From positions 1 to 23,647 of IMG/VR virus record IMGVR_UViG_3300031841_002266: 23,647 nucleotides of DNA. One strand, 5' to 3'. The translations under genes were made by a program, and so were the position numbers. A model generated the notes under the pieces. The model worked only from the letters and a program-made list of their open reading frames with translations. It was not told the DNA's origin and made no database searches. Below are positions 16,877-22,827 of the stretch, in pieces (within the stretch, counting starts at the first letter, position 1; each line of letters begins with the position of its first letter). The stretch comes from a virus.

Positions 16877-17023
16877 TCAAAGAAGATCTTTAAGGCACTT
16901 CTTTTGTTTACGACATTCAGCTTTTTTGTCGCCACAATGTCCGCAACGTTTGAAGACAGAACTACCCTTTTCAGGCGTTAGCTTCGTAACGTTGGCTGTC
17001 ATTTTTTTGGATTGTTGTGCCAT
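16877..17023 (-). CDS. Small four-cysteine (zinc-ribbon-like) protein, 48 aa
   Basis: This short gene starts at the ATG at 17023 (MAQQSKKMTANVTKLTPEKG) and ends at the TGA at 16877-16879. Residues 26-43 contain RCGHCGDKKAECRKQKKC, with Cys at 27, 30, 37 and 43. The CxxC pair plus two further cysteines in a strongly basic context suggests a small zinc-binding knuckle that could contact nucleic acid. The first 53 bases overlap the end of the 52-aa gene in another frame. An A/T-rich AATAATTATT precedes the ATG and there is no Shine-Dalgarno. I do not recognise a named family, and the function is unknown. Its place next to the capsid leader may hint at late-gene control or a minor virion component. 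Confidence 0.65.
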   Translation of the reverse strand: MAQQSKKMTANVTKLTPEKGSSVFKRCGHCGDKKAECRKQKKCLKDLL

Positions 17024-17129
17024 AATAATTATTGTTTTGAATATAAGAAACGCCGCGATACTTCAGTTTAGCTACACGAAGTGCAAGCTTCTGTTCACGA
17101 ATGCGTTGAGAAAGTTCAAGACTAGACAT
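16971..17129 (-). CDS. Small basic protein with DUF4278-like motif, 52 aa
   Basis: I start this at the ATG at 17129 (MSSLELSQRIREQKLALRVA) because TTCGGAG lies seven bases upstream. A longer in-frame start at 17174 has no ribosome site and would begin inside a hairpin. Residues 1-20 form a basic helix. KLKYRGVSYI at residues 21-30 resembles the L.YRG..Y motif of short cyanobacterial DUF4278 proteins, whose function is unknown. That resemblance is by eye only. The C-terminal part is Asn/Tyr/Gln-rich. It is the first gene downstream of psbA and of a possible host-type promoter, and its 3' end overlaps the four-cysteine gene by 53 bases in a different frame. Confidence 0.6.
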   Translation of the reverse strand: MSSLELSQRIREQKLALRVAKLKYRGVSYIQNNNYYGTTIQKNDSQRYEANA

Positions 17130-17144
17130 GATGACTCCGAAGTA

Positions 17145-17168
17145 CCTGACCCCCGTTCCATGGTCAGG
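17145..17168 (-). repeat. Hairpin in the psbA to 52-aa gene gap
   Basis: CCTGACC pairs with GGTCAGG over a ten-base loop. It lies 48-71 bases after the psbA stop and has no T-tract after it, so it is not a standard terminator. It may protect the 3' end of psbA mRNA or the 5' end of a transcript from the candidate promoter at 17203-17211. Confidence 0.6.
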
Positions 17169-17202
17169 CGACATGCGTCCCGAAGGATGAACGTACGGCG
17201 TT

Positions 17203-17211
17203 ATTATATCA
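17203..17211 (-). promoter_or_regulatory. Candidate sigma-70 extended -10 promoter after psbA
   Basis: The minus strand reads TGATATAAT five bases after the psbA stop. This is a perfect extended -10 element (TGnTATAAT). No good -35 is present at the usual distance, which is tolerated for extended -10 promoters. Transcription would begin near 17197 and cover the 52-aa gene, the four-cysteine gene, the structured leader and the capsid gene. It would be read by host RNA polymerase. The call rests on one motif only. Confidence 0.5.
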
Positions 17212-17215
17212 GAGT

Positions 17216-18292
17216 TTAGCCAATAAAAGGTGCGCTCAAAGCTACTTCCACCGACGATGCGGAGGCAAGGTCCAGCGGAAAATTGTGAGCATTTCTTTCG
17301 TGCATAACTTCCAATCCGAGGTTTGCACGGTTGAGAATGTCAGCCCAAGTTGGGACAACACGATTGTCAGCAGCAAGAATAGACTGATTAAAATTAAAAC
17401 CATTGAGATTAAATGCCATAGTTGACACACCCAATGCAGTCAGCCAAATGCCGACCACAGGCCAAGCAGCAAGAAAGAAATGAAGGCTACGGCTATTATT
17501 GAAGCTGGCGTATTGAAAGATAAGCCTACCAAAATAACCATGAGCAGCAACAATGTTATACGTTTCTTCCTCTTGACCAAATTTGTAACCATAGTTTTGA
17601 GAAATCTCTTCACTGGTTTCACGTACAAGTGACGACGTGACCAAGCTTCCGTGCATAGCACTAAACAAGGAACCACCAAAAACACCAGCAACTCCCAACA
17701 TGTGGAAAGGATGCATGAGAATATTGTGTTCAGCTTGGAAGACCAGCATGAAGTTAAATGTGCCGGAGATACCGAGCGGCATACCATCGGAAAAAGAGCC
17801 TTGACCAAAAGGATACACCAAAAATACTGCACTGGCTGCTGCAACAGGTGCACTGTATGCAACAAAAATCCAGGGGCGCATACCTAGCCTGTAGCTAAGT
17901 TCCCATTCACGTCCCAGGTAAGAGAAGATACCGATAAGGAAGTGGAACACCACAAGCTGGTAGGGTCCGCCGTTGTACAGCCATTCGTCAAGTGAACCTG
18001 CTTCCCAGATTGGGTACAGGTGGAGTCCGATTGCATTGCTACTGGGCACGACTGCCCCGGAAATAATATTGTTCCCATACAACAGGGAACCTGCGACGGG
18101 TTCACGAATGCCATCAATATCAACAGGGGGTGCTGCGATGAATGCAACAATAAAACAAGTAGTTGCAGCGAGCAGACAAGGAATCATCAGCACGCCGAAC
18201 CATCCAACATAAAGACGGTTATTGGTAGAGGTTACCCAGGAACAGAACTCTTCCCAGGTATCCCTACGTTGTGTAAGAATAGATTGAGTCAT
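17216..18292 (-). CDS. psbA: Photosystem II D1 protein
   Basis: This is a full-length 358-aa D1 (usual length 358-360), unmistakable from [38 protein letters not shown] and NPHSG-free helices A-E through to [12 protein letters not shown]. In this protein's own numbering, tyrosine Z is Y160, manganese-cluster ligands are D169, E188, H331, E332, H336 and D341, and the chlorophyll ligand is H197. The last residue of the processed protein would be A343, followed by a 15-residue tail. Residue 129, position 130 in standard numbering, is Glu, as in high-light D1 forms. Phage D1 replaces the rapidly damaged host protein so photosynthesis can power replication. It is inserted in the thylakoid membrane with five helices. 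It appears intact, with no frameshift or intron. A hairpin leader precedes it and a possible promoter follows it. Confidence 0.99.
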   Translation of the reverse strand: MTQSILTQRRDTWEEFCSWVTSTNNRLYVGWFGVLMIPCLLAATTCFIVAFIAAPPVDIDGIREPVAGSLLYGNNIISGAVVPSSNAIGLHLYPIWEAGSLDEWLYNGGPYQLVVFHFLIGIFSYLGREWELSYRLGMRPWIFVAYSAPVAAASAVFLVYPFGQGSFSDGMPLGISGTFNFMLVFQAEHNILMHPFHMLGVAGVFGGSLFSAMHGSLVTSSLVRETSEEISQNYGYKFGQEEETYNIVAAHGYFGRLIFQYASFNNSRSLHFFLAAWPVVGIWLTALGVSTMAFNLNGFNFNQSILAADNRVVPTWADILNRANLGLEVMHERNAHNFPLDLASASSVEVALSAPFIG

Positions 18293-18337
18293 GTTTACAA
18301 ATAAATAGATAACCTCCCACCCACCTCATAGTTATCA
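18293..18337 (-). promoter_or_regulatory. psbA leader with hairpin and G-rich loop (PhotoRC-like candidate)
   Basis: In the short gap before psbA the minus strand has GATAAC (18336-18331, starting in the upstream stop codon) pairing with GTTATC (18313-18308). The 17-base loop contains GAGGTGGGTGGGAG. The run GG-T-GGG-T-GGG-A-GG could also form a two-tier G-quadruplex. The SD-like GGGAGG is about 20 bases from the ATG, too far for normal initiation. Short structured leaders upstream of psbA in cyanobacteria and cyanophages have been described as PhotoRC RNAs. Whether this matches that consensus needs a covariance search. Confidence 0.55.
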
Positions 18338-18685
18338 AAAGCTGTACTTCACGCCAGCTTTAGTACCATAAGAATTGGTTGCATCGAAGGCAGCAGACAG
18401 CTCACCGTAAACAGAAAGCTTTTCAGTAGCAGCCAAAGAGCCGAAGATTTTACCAGTCAGTTTGGTATCAGCTTCACCATTGTCAGGAGAAAACACACTA
18501 GGACCAGCTTGGATACCCCAAGATGCCCAGGGACCGCTCTCTTCATAACCAACATGGAAGTCAGTCACGTGACCAGTAAAGTCAGAACCGGTAAATCCTG
18601 CATTGTTTTCAATGACAGCATAAGGACCGGCAATAGCAGGAGCAGCAGCGATCAGAGCTGCAGGGAGGATAGCAATAAGTTTCAT
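18335..18685 (-). CDS. Small secreted outer-membrane-like protein, 116 aa
   Basis: The N-terminus MKLIAILPAALIAAAPAIAG is a textbook signal peptide: a Lys, a hydrophobic core, and an AIA cleavage motif before G20. The mature part of about 97 residues is rich in Gly, aromatic and alternating polar/non-polar residues (HVTDFHVGYEESGPWASWGI, KLSVYGELSAAFD). It ends in YGTKAGVKYSF, and a C-terminal Phe after a beta strand is the hallmark of outer-membrane barrel proteins. At this length it could form a six- to eight-strand barrel or insert as an oligomer. The start overlaps the previous stop (ATGA), and the stop begins the psbA leader hairpin. Similar small proteins occur in cyanophages with no established role. 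Superinfection exclusion, altered host surface or release are possible roles, but only inferred. Confidence 0.75.
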   Translation of the reverse strand: MKLIAILPAALIAAAPAIAGPYAVIENNAGFTGSDFTGHVTDFHVGYEESGPWASWGIQAGPSVFSPDNGEADTKLTGKIFGSLAATEKLSVYGELSAAFDATNSYGTKAGVKYSF

Positions 18686-18831
18686 TTTTTCTTAGCAGTT
18701 TTAGCGGCGCGTTTAAAGTTGGCAGCCGTGGGTGCGCCTGGTGCCCCCGGCTTTCTCATTTTTTCTCCACTACCTTTTTTAATGCGTAGACGCTTGGCGT
18801 GGATGTTTGCGTAGAGACCTCGCTTAGGCAT
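18682..18831 (-). CDS. Small highly basic conserved cyanophage protein, 49 aa
   Basis: The ATG at 18831 shares its A with the stop of the upstream 22-aa gene (TAATG), and the TGA overlaps the next start. The protein opens MPKRGLYANIHAKRLRI and carries KMRKPGAPGAPT in the middle. It has 16 Lys/Arg against one Glu, giving a net charge near +15. I recall close relatives (MPKRGLYANIHAKR..RI..GSGE.MRKPG..GAPT) in many cyanopodo- and cyanomyophages, which supports it as a real gene despite its size. The function is not known. The charge and late position suggest DNA or RNA binding or a minor virion component. Confidence 0.85.
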   Translation of the reverse strand: MPKRGLYANIHAKRLRIKKGSGEKMRKPGAPGAPTAANFKRAAKTAKKK

Positions 18832-18899
18832 TATTTTTTGGCTCCCTTTTTAGGGGGACGACCTTTTTTAGTACCGTAAGTTCCTTTACCTTGTGGCAT
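18831..18899 (-). CDS. 22-aa basic peptide with AT-hook-like core
   Basis: This tiny gene starts MPQGKGTYGTKKGRPPKK and has eight Lys/Arg and no acidic residue. KKGRPPKK resembles the AT-hook (GRP core flanked by basic residues), which binds the minor groove of A/T-rich DNA. The start is set by a TAATTATG junction with the scaffold stop, and the end shares a base with the next ATG, so it is locked into the operon at both sides. Peptides of this type recur in cyanophages as far as I recall. Function is unknown. Confidence 0.7.
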   Translation of the reverse strand: MPQGKGTYGTKKGRPPKKGAKK

Positions 18900-18904
18900 A
18901 ATTA
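18897..18904 (-). promoter_or_regulatory. TAATTATG stop-start junction (scaffold to 22-aa gene)
   Basis: The scaffold stop TAA is followed by TT and the ATG of the basic peptide. There is no Shine-Dalgarno in the preceding A/T-rich codons, which suggests re-initiation by terminating ribosomes. Confidence 0.6.
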
Positions 18905-19663
18905 AAAATCAATGTTAGAGTTTTGAATTTGTTGCATGATCTTTTGACGATATGCAGGATCACGATCGTAACGAGGATCACTCATTGCAGCAACCAGTTC
19001 AGCTTGGCTGTTAAAACCCTGTGCTTTATCTTGAGAAGCTTTACCTTGCAGCATGTTACCTTCATAACCAACATTATCTTGGTAACGATAAGCTAGTGAT
19101 TGCACGGCAAAGTATGCTGCAAGAGGATCACCTTGATCCATCACTCGGTCATACATACTAATCTCCTGGTCACTAAGATTCTGACTCGCCCACTGCATCA
19201 TGTTAGTGTAGTTTTCGTCACCACCAACAATACCCTTGAGTTGATTGACATCAGTTTCAGTCATCTCTCGAGGTGCTTTTTGTTCAACCTGATTACGATA
19301 ATCAAGATACATATTTGCAAGATCAGTTGAAGACATATTCTCCAGCTGCTTCACAGTATCTTCTGTGTACTGCTGCGTGCTTGCTTCAGTCCACAAAGTA
19401 TCAAGGAAATCAGATCCAGTAGATTCTGAGTCTTCTTGTTCAGGTTCTTGGGGTTCTACTTCTGCAGTGTTCTCAGCAGATCCAAGTTTCTTTTGCAGTT
19501 CTTTGTATGCAGATTCAAGTTCTTGTGCAGTTTTGTATTTACCTGCAAGAAGACCTTCATGCTGTGCATCTAGTTCTTCACCAATAGCAAGTGATTCTTG
19601 TTCATCTGCATTAAGCTCGCCTGGAGAATTTTCTTCAGGCAGCATCGACAAAACTTCAGGCAT
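18902..19663 (-). CDS. Capsid scaffolding protein (T7 gp9-like), 253 aa
   Basis: A very acidic, helical protein (long runs of Glu, Gln and Asp in residues 1-90) located directly after the connector, as in T7. Its C-terminal end has SQAELVAAMSDPRYDRDPAYRQ, the typical gp9 signature that binds capsid subunits. It guides procapsid assembly and leaves before DNA packaging. At 253 aa it is somewhat shorter than T7 gp9 (307 aa). The start at 19663 follows the connector stop within TAATTAATTATG and lacks a Shine-Dalgarno. Confidence 0.92.
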   Translation of the reverse strand: MPEVLSMLPEENSPGELNADEQESLAIGEELDAQHEGLLAGKYKTAQELESAYKELQKKLGSAENTAEVEPQEPEQEDSESTGSDFLDTLWTEASTQQYTEDTVKQLENMSSTDLANMYLDYRNQVEQKAPREMTETDVNQLKGIVGGDENYTNMMQWASQNLSDQEISMYDRVMDQGDPLAAYFAVQSLAYRYQDNVGYEGNMLQGKASQDKAQGFNSQAELVAAMSDPRYDRDPAYRQKIMQQIQNSNIDF

Positions 19664-19669
19664 AATTAA

Positions 19670-21229
19670 TTAGGTGGGTTGTGGTGGTTCAATAATTTGT
19701 GGGTTTTTTTGTGGATCAAGAATAGGCGCCTTAAGCATGTTAGGCATCTGTTTCATTTGTTCCATTTGCATCTGCTGTTCTTGTGCAGCAGCTTGCTCAC
19801 CTTGAATCTCTTGCATAGATTTCACAAGATTCAAAATGTCAATACCTTGGGATGCAGCCAAGCGTCGAATGACTTCATCAGGATTGATGTATTGTGCAAT
19901 CGATTCTGGACCCATGGTCTGTGCAATAGTTTGCAAGAATTGACCAAGGCTTTCACGGTCTTGCCCACGCCCCAGGGCATTGATGCCAGCCACAATAGTA
20001 GGCTTGACGATACCTTTAGGAATGCGTGGAATCTCTCCTTTTTTCTGTGCTTCACTGAGCTTACGGTTAAGGTAAGGCACAAGGAAATCAACAGTCAACA
20101 GGGAGAACAATCCACCGAGTTGTTGTTCCAATTCGAGTTGCGTCATCCGCACTTCTTCAGCTGTAGTGCGTTCAGAATCACGAACATTCATGATCAAGAA
20201 TGCATCAGCTAATCGACGTTCAAGAGTAGATGTCATCTCGTATGCAGTTTTAAAGTCGGCAGTTTTACCAACTTGAATAACACCCACATCGTCTGGTCGG
20301 CCTTGAATAATAGCGCCGTTCCCTGCACCAGCAAGGGTACTAGGTTTAGTAGTACTGGAAGGGCTAACTACAAACACAACTTTGGCAGCTGCTGCAGAGC
20401 CTTCTACCAATGCTTGAGTAAGTGATTCAAGAGATTTCAAATCACCCAAGAATTGACCAACTCTGCCACGACCATAGCTTTCACCATCGACAGTATTAAA
20501 CCTCAGAGGAATCCAAGGATTAACGTCAACTGGTGATTTACCTTGGGAACCTTTAATGATTTTATCTGACACTTCTTGGTGCCAAATGAATCGATTGTTG
20601 TCCCGCTTGACGTGTGTGTATACATCAACGTCATCATCATATCCATTGCTGTTGTCAACAACGGAACCTTGTTCAAAGAAATCAGGAGGAAGCATACCTT
20701 CCACCAACTTCTTACTAATTTTTTCTTTCGTGACTATTTCAATCACATCGCCGTTACCATCACGATCAACGACAAAGCGGTTAAGCGGAAAAAGCTTAAG
20801 TCCTTTCCGTCCCATAAAGATTAGAGCGTTTCCACCAGTAACCAAATGAAGCAGTGCTTGATGCACAACAACACGATCATCTGATGCTGCAATAGATTCA
20901 AGAATAGTCTTCTCAATCTTTGCAAAAGAAAGATCTAATTCAGATTTAATTTGTGGTTCAAAATCTTCACCCAGTTGACTTTCGTCTAGTTGAAGTTTAA
21001 AGAATGATCCTTGTACAGGAAGAAGAGCAAGCATTAATTTACTTGCCAAAGTAACAACACCTTTGGCTCCCACGCTTTGGTAAGGAGTCATCAGTTGTTT
21101 CATCCCGATGTTGTATTCTTCGTGACCACGAATCAAATACGGAAGAGTAAGCTTAGAAGCTTCATGTGCTTCATCTAAGAATTGGGAACGATCTTTAGTT
21201 AAATAGTCATACCTAGTTCTAGCTGACAT
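19670..21229 (-). CDS. Head-tail connector (portal) protein, T7 gp8-like, 519 aa
   Basis: The length is near T7 gp8 (536 aa). Family marks include MTPYQSVGAKGVVTLASKLMLALLP (residues 47-71), GNALIFMGRKGLKLFPLNRF near 132, PWIPLRFNTVDGESYGRGRV near 236, and RDSERTTAEEVRMTQLELEQ near 347. Twelve copies form the portal ring through which DNA is packaged and leaves. The C-terminus is Gln/Met-rich (QEQQMQMEQMKQMPNM), probably disordered. The start is at a TAATTATG junction with the preceding gene, without a Shine-Dalgarno. The terminase is not in this window. Confidence 0.95.
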   Translation of the reverse strand: MSARTRYDYLTKDRSQFLDEAHEASKLTLPYLIRGHEEYNIGMKQLMTPYQSVGAKGVVTLASKLMLALLPVQGSFFKLQLDESQLGEDFEPQIKSELDLSFAKIEKTILESIAASDDRVVVHQALLHLVTGGNALIFMGRKGLKLFPLNRFVVDRDGNGDVIEIVTKEKISKKLVEGMLPPDFFEQGSVVDNSNGYDDDVDVYTHVKRDNNRFIWHQEVSDKIIKGSQGKSPVDVNPWIPLRFNTVDGESYGRGRVGQFLGDLKSLESLTQALVEGSAAAAKVVFVVSPSSTTKPSTLAGAGNGAIIQGRPDDVGVIQVGKTADFKTAYEMTSTLERRLADAFLIMNVRDSERTTAEEVRMTQLELEQQLGGLFSLLTVDFLVPYLNRKLSEAQKKGEIPRIPKGIVKPTIVAGINALGRGQDRESLGQFLQTIAQTMGPESIAQYINPDEVIRRLAASQGIDILNLVKSMQEIQGEQAAAQEQQMQMEQMKQMPNMLKAPILDPQKNPQIIEPPQPT

Positions 21230-21234
21230 AATTA
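21227..21234 (-). promoter_or_regulatory. TAATTATG stop-start junction (235-aa gene to connector)
   Basis: The stop TAA of the upstream gene (NLNL) is followed by TT and the connector ATG. No Shine-Dalgarno precedes it. Confidence 0.6.
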
Positions 21235-21939
21235 AAGATTCAAGTTAGTAATACGCAGTCCTTGACGACCAAAATATCCAGTAGATCCACGACCAGTAAG
21301 ACCCTGCTCATATGCTTCACTACGCTTTGTTTTAACTCCACCGACTTGTGGATTCATTGCTTGGTTGTAAGCATTTTGTTTTGCAATAGCATCCAAACGA
21401 TCTTCTGCTTGTTGGCGGTAACCTGCTTCACGTTCTGTTGCGGAACGAGCATCACTTAGCTGTGTACCTAAACCAGCGATCTGTCCAGTCAATCCAGCAA
21501 GTTGAGTTTTGTAGTCGCCAAGCTGCTTGGTATAATCAGTGGTCAACCCTGACAACCTATCTTGCAAAGCTTTGTAAGCAGGATCGTTTGCAATATTGTA
21601 TGCAGGGGTAGCAGCTTTAGTGACATTACTTGCTCTAGTTACAGGAACTGGTTTGTAAGAAGGCGCTGGAGTACTTACTGGTTTAGGAGGTGCTGCAGGC
21701 TGCGCTGCGGGTTTAGGTGGTACGTAAGGTGCTTTACGAATCCAACTATATGTAGGTTGTTTGATTTTGCTAGTTACCCAACCTCGTCCACCAGCTTTTT
21801 GCGGTCCAGTATACTTCTTTTCATACGCATCTTTATACCCAGTTACTACTCGTGTGTAGTATTTTTTGCGGTGCTCTGCTAACTTTTTCTGTCCAGACAT
21901 ATCGCCTGAAAACGTAATTCCATCTAATGTAATGGCCAT
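21232..21939 (-). CDS. Probable structural protein with Pro-rich linker and coiled coil, 235 aa
   Basis: This protein has three parts. Residues 1-75 are basic and aromatic (KKYYTRVVTGYKDAYEKKYTG). Residues about 72-105 are a Pro/Ala-rich linker (PPKPAAQPAAPPKPVSTPAP). Residues 118-195 look like a coiled coil (KALQDRLSGLTTDYTKQLGD), followed by a Gly/Arg-rich tail with GRGSTGYFGRQGLRI. There is no signal peptide. The start overlaps the previous stop (TAATG), and it sits immediately upstream of the connector. I recall similar proteins at this position in cyanopodoviruses, and some have been considered virion proteins. I do not recognise a domain, so a virion or assembly role is inferred from composition and neighbours. 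Confidence 0.8.
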   Translation of the reverse strand: MAITLDGITFSGDMSGQKKLAEHRKKYYTRVVTGYKDAYEKKYTGPQKAGGRGWVTSKIKQPTYSWIRKAPYVPPKPAAQPAAPPKPVSTPAPSYKPVPVTRASNVTKAATPAYNIANDPAYKALQDRLSGLTTDYTKQLGDYKTQLAGLTGQIAGLGTQLSDARSATEREAGYRQQAEDRLDAIAKQNAYNQAMNPQVGGVKTKRSEAYEQGLTGRGSTGYFGRQGLRITNLNL

Positions 21940-22118
21940 TACTCTTCCTCCATATATTTAATGACCCACTCAACGACACTACGCTGACCAGATCGGTACA
22001 TAATTTTTTCCATTGTATCTTCAGGTGTAGGGTTAGTGGGTGGAAAGATTTCTTCTAGTTTAGCAAGCATAGCATTGGCTGTCATGCCACGAACGTCAAG
22101 AAGATTTAAATCAGGCAT
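21939..22118 (-). CDS. Small acidic hypothetical protein, 59 aa
   Basis: The most likely start is the ATG at 22118 (MPDLNLLDVRGMTANAMLAK), which overlaps the RNR small-subunit stop by eight bases. An ATG at 22136 would add six residues and overlap more, and neither has a clear Shine-Dalgarno. The longest open frame (to 22205) lies inside the RNR gene and begins with non-conserved-looking residues, so I reject that start. The protein is helical and ends WVIKYMEEE. Its last bases overlap the start of the 235-aa gene (TAATG). I do not recognise a family. Confidence 0.65.
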   Translation of the reverse strand: MPDLNLLDVRGMTANAMLAKLEEIFPPTNPTPEDTMEKIMYRSGQRSVVEWVIKYMEEE

Positions 22119-22827
22119 ATTGCGGGAGGTTGACATTAGAATGCTCGAAGAAAGCAGGCATTCTAGCAGACTTAGTTTCGGAAAGCTCAGGAGCCTTACC
22201 CTCATACATTAGCCGGTCGCTGGAATCAAGCCAAAATTTTTTGTCCAAATATTTGTCCTGAGTATTAATGCCTAGTGGTTGCATTACCCAGTTGATAGTT
22301 GCCTTACGGAGTTTATCAAGAGAAGGAGAGATGTCAAGCCCCAACTCGCGACAAATAAGGCTATTGGTAGCAACGTGGATTTGTTCATCACGACTAATGT
22401 CAGCACTTACTGTACGCATTCCAGCGTCACCGTTAAAGCGGAAGAATGGTAGAAGAACGAAGAAAATTGCACGCTCGGCAACCATCGCTTTCGTGATAGT
22501 GTGATCTGGATGCGCGATCCAAGCTTTCTGGAGTACCAGGGCCTCCTTTTCAGCCTTTTCATCAACACCGTAGGCATTTGCAATATAACCCAGAGCGAGA
22601 TCATGGTTCTCCTCGTCTGTAACGTTGGATTCCAAAAGACTACGCGCGGAGTCAGGAACATTTTTATCCAGGGCATCGGTAATAAAATCTCCCACAGGTA
22701 GTTCCATATGTCGCAAGGCAAGAGCACGGAGAATTGTCTCCTCCGCACCCTCTTTGCATGTACCAGCAGTTGTCTGTACTGGTGTCCATTTGCGCTTTCG
22801 CGCCATTAGTTTTTCGTAAGGGTTCAT
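22111..22827 (-). CDS. nrdB: Class I ribonucleotide reductase small (beta) subunit, atypical
   Basis: This 238-aa ferritin-like protein is much shorter than E. coli NrdB (376 aa). Metal-ligand motifs are present: a first acidic ligand probably among E29/E30, E72xxH75 (DEENHD), E118 (MVAERAIFF) and E148xxH151 (RDEQIHVATN). The radical tyrosine of E. coli NrdB lies four residues after the first ligand His; here that position is Leu79, with a Tyr two residues later (Y81). The C-terminus VNLPQYA fits the tail that docks on the large subunit. The start overlaps the large-subunit stop (ATGA), so the two are made together. Relatives in P-SSP7-type phages were long overlooked while the large subunit was called class II. 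The role is to make deoxynucleotides from host ribonucleotides for phage DNA. Confidence 0.88.
   Translation of the reverse strand: MNPYEKLMARKRKWTPVQTTAGTCKEGAEETILRALALRHMELPVGDFITDALDKNVPDSARSLLESNVTDEENHDLALGYIANAYGVDEKAEKEALVLQKAWIAHPDHTITKAMVAERAIFFVLLPFFRFNGDAGMRTVSADISRDEQIHVATNSLICRELGLDISPSLDKLRKATINWVMQPLGINTQDKYLDKKFWLDSSDRLMYEGKAPELSETKSARMPAFFEHSNVNLPQYA

Noticed and set aside
17009-17023. Identical first 12 bases (ATGGCACAACAA) in the four-cysteine gene and the capsid gene
   Set aside because: The match stops after four codons and the upstream bases differ, so it may be chance or a favoured start context. It is too short to claim a duplication.
16836-17219. 127-aa open frame on the plus strand opposite the small genes before the capsid gene
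   Set aside because: It opposes two better-supported minus-strand genes and a structured leader, has no ribosome site, and would be the only plus-strand gene.
22137-22205. Upstream start (22205) for the small gene after the RNR small subunit
   Set aside because: The extra residues lie wholly inside the RNR small-subunit gene, and there is no ribosome site. The starts at 22118 or 22136 are more economical.
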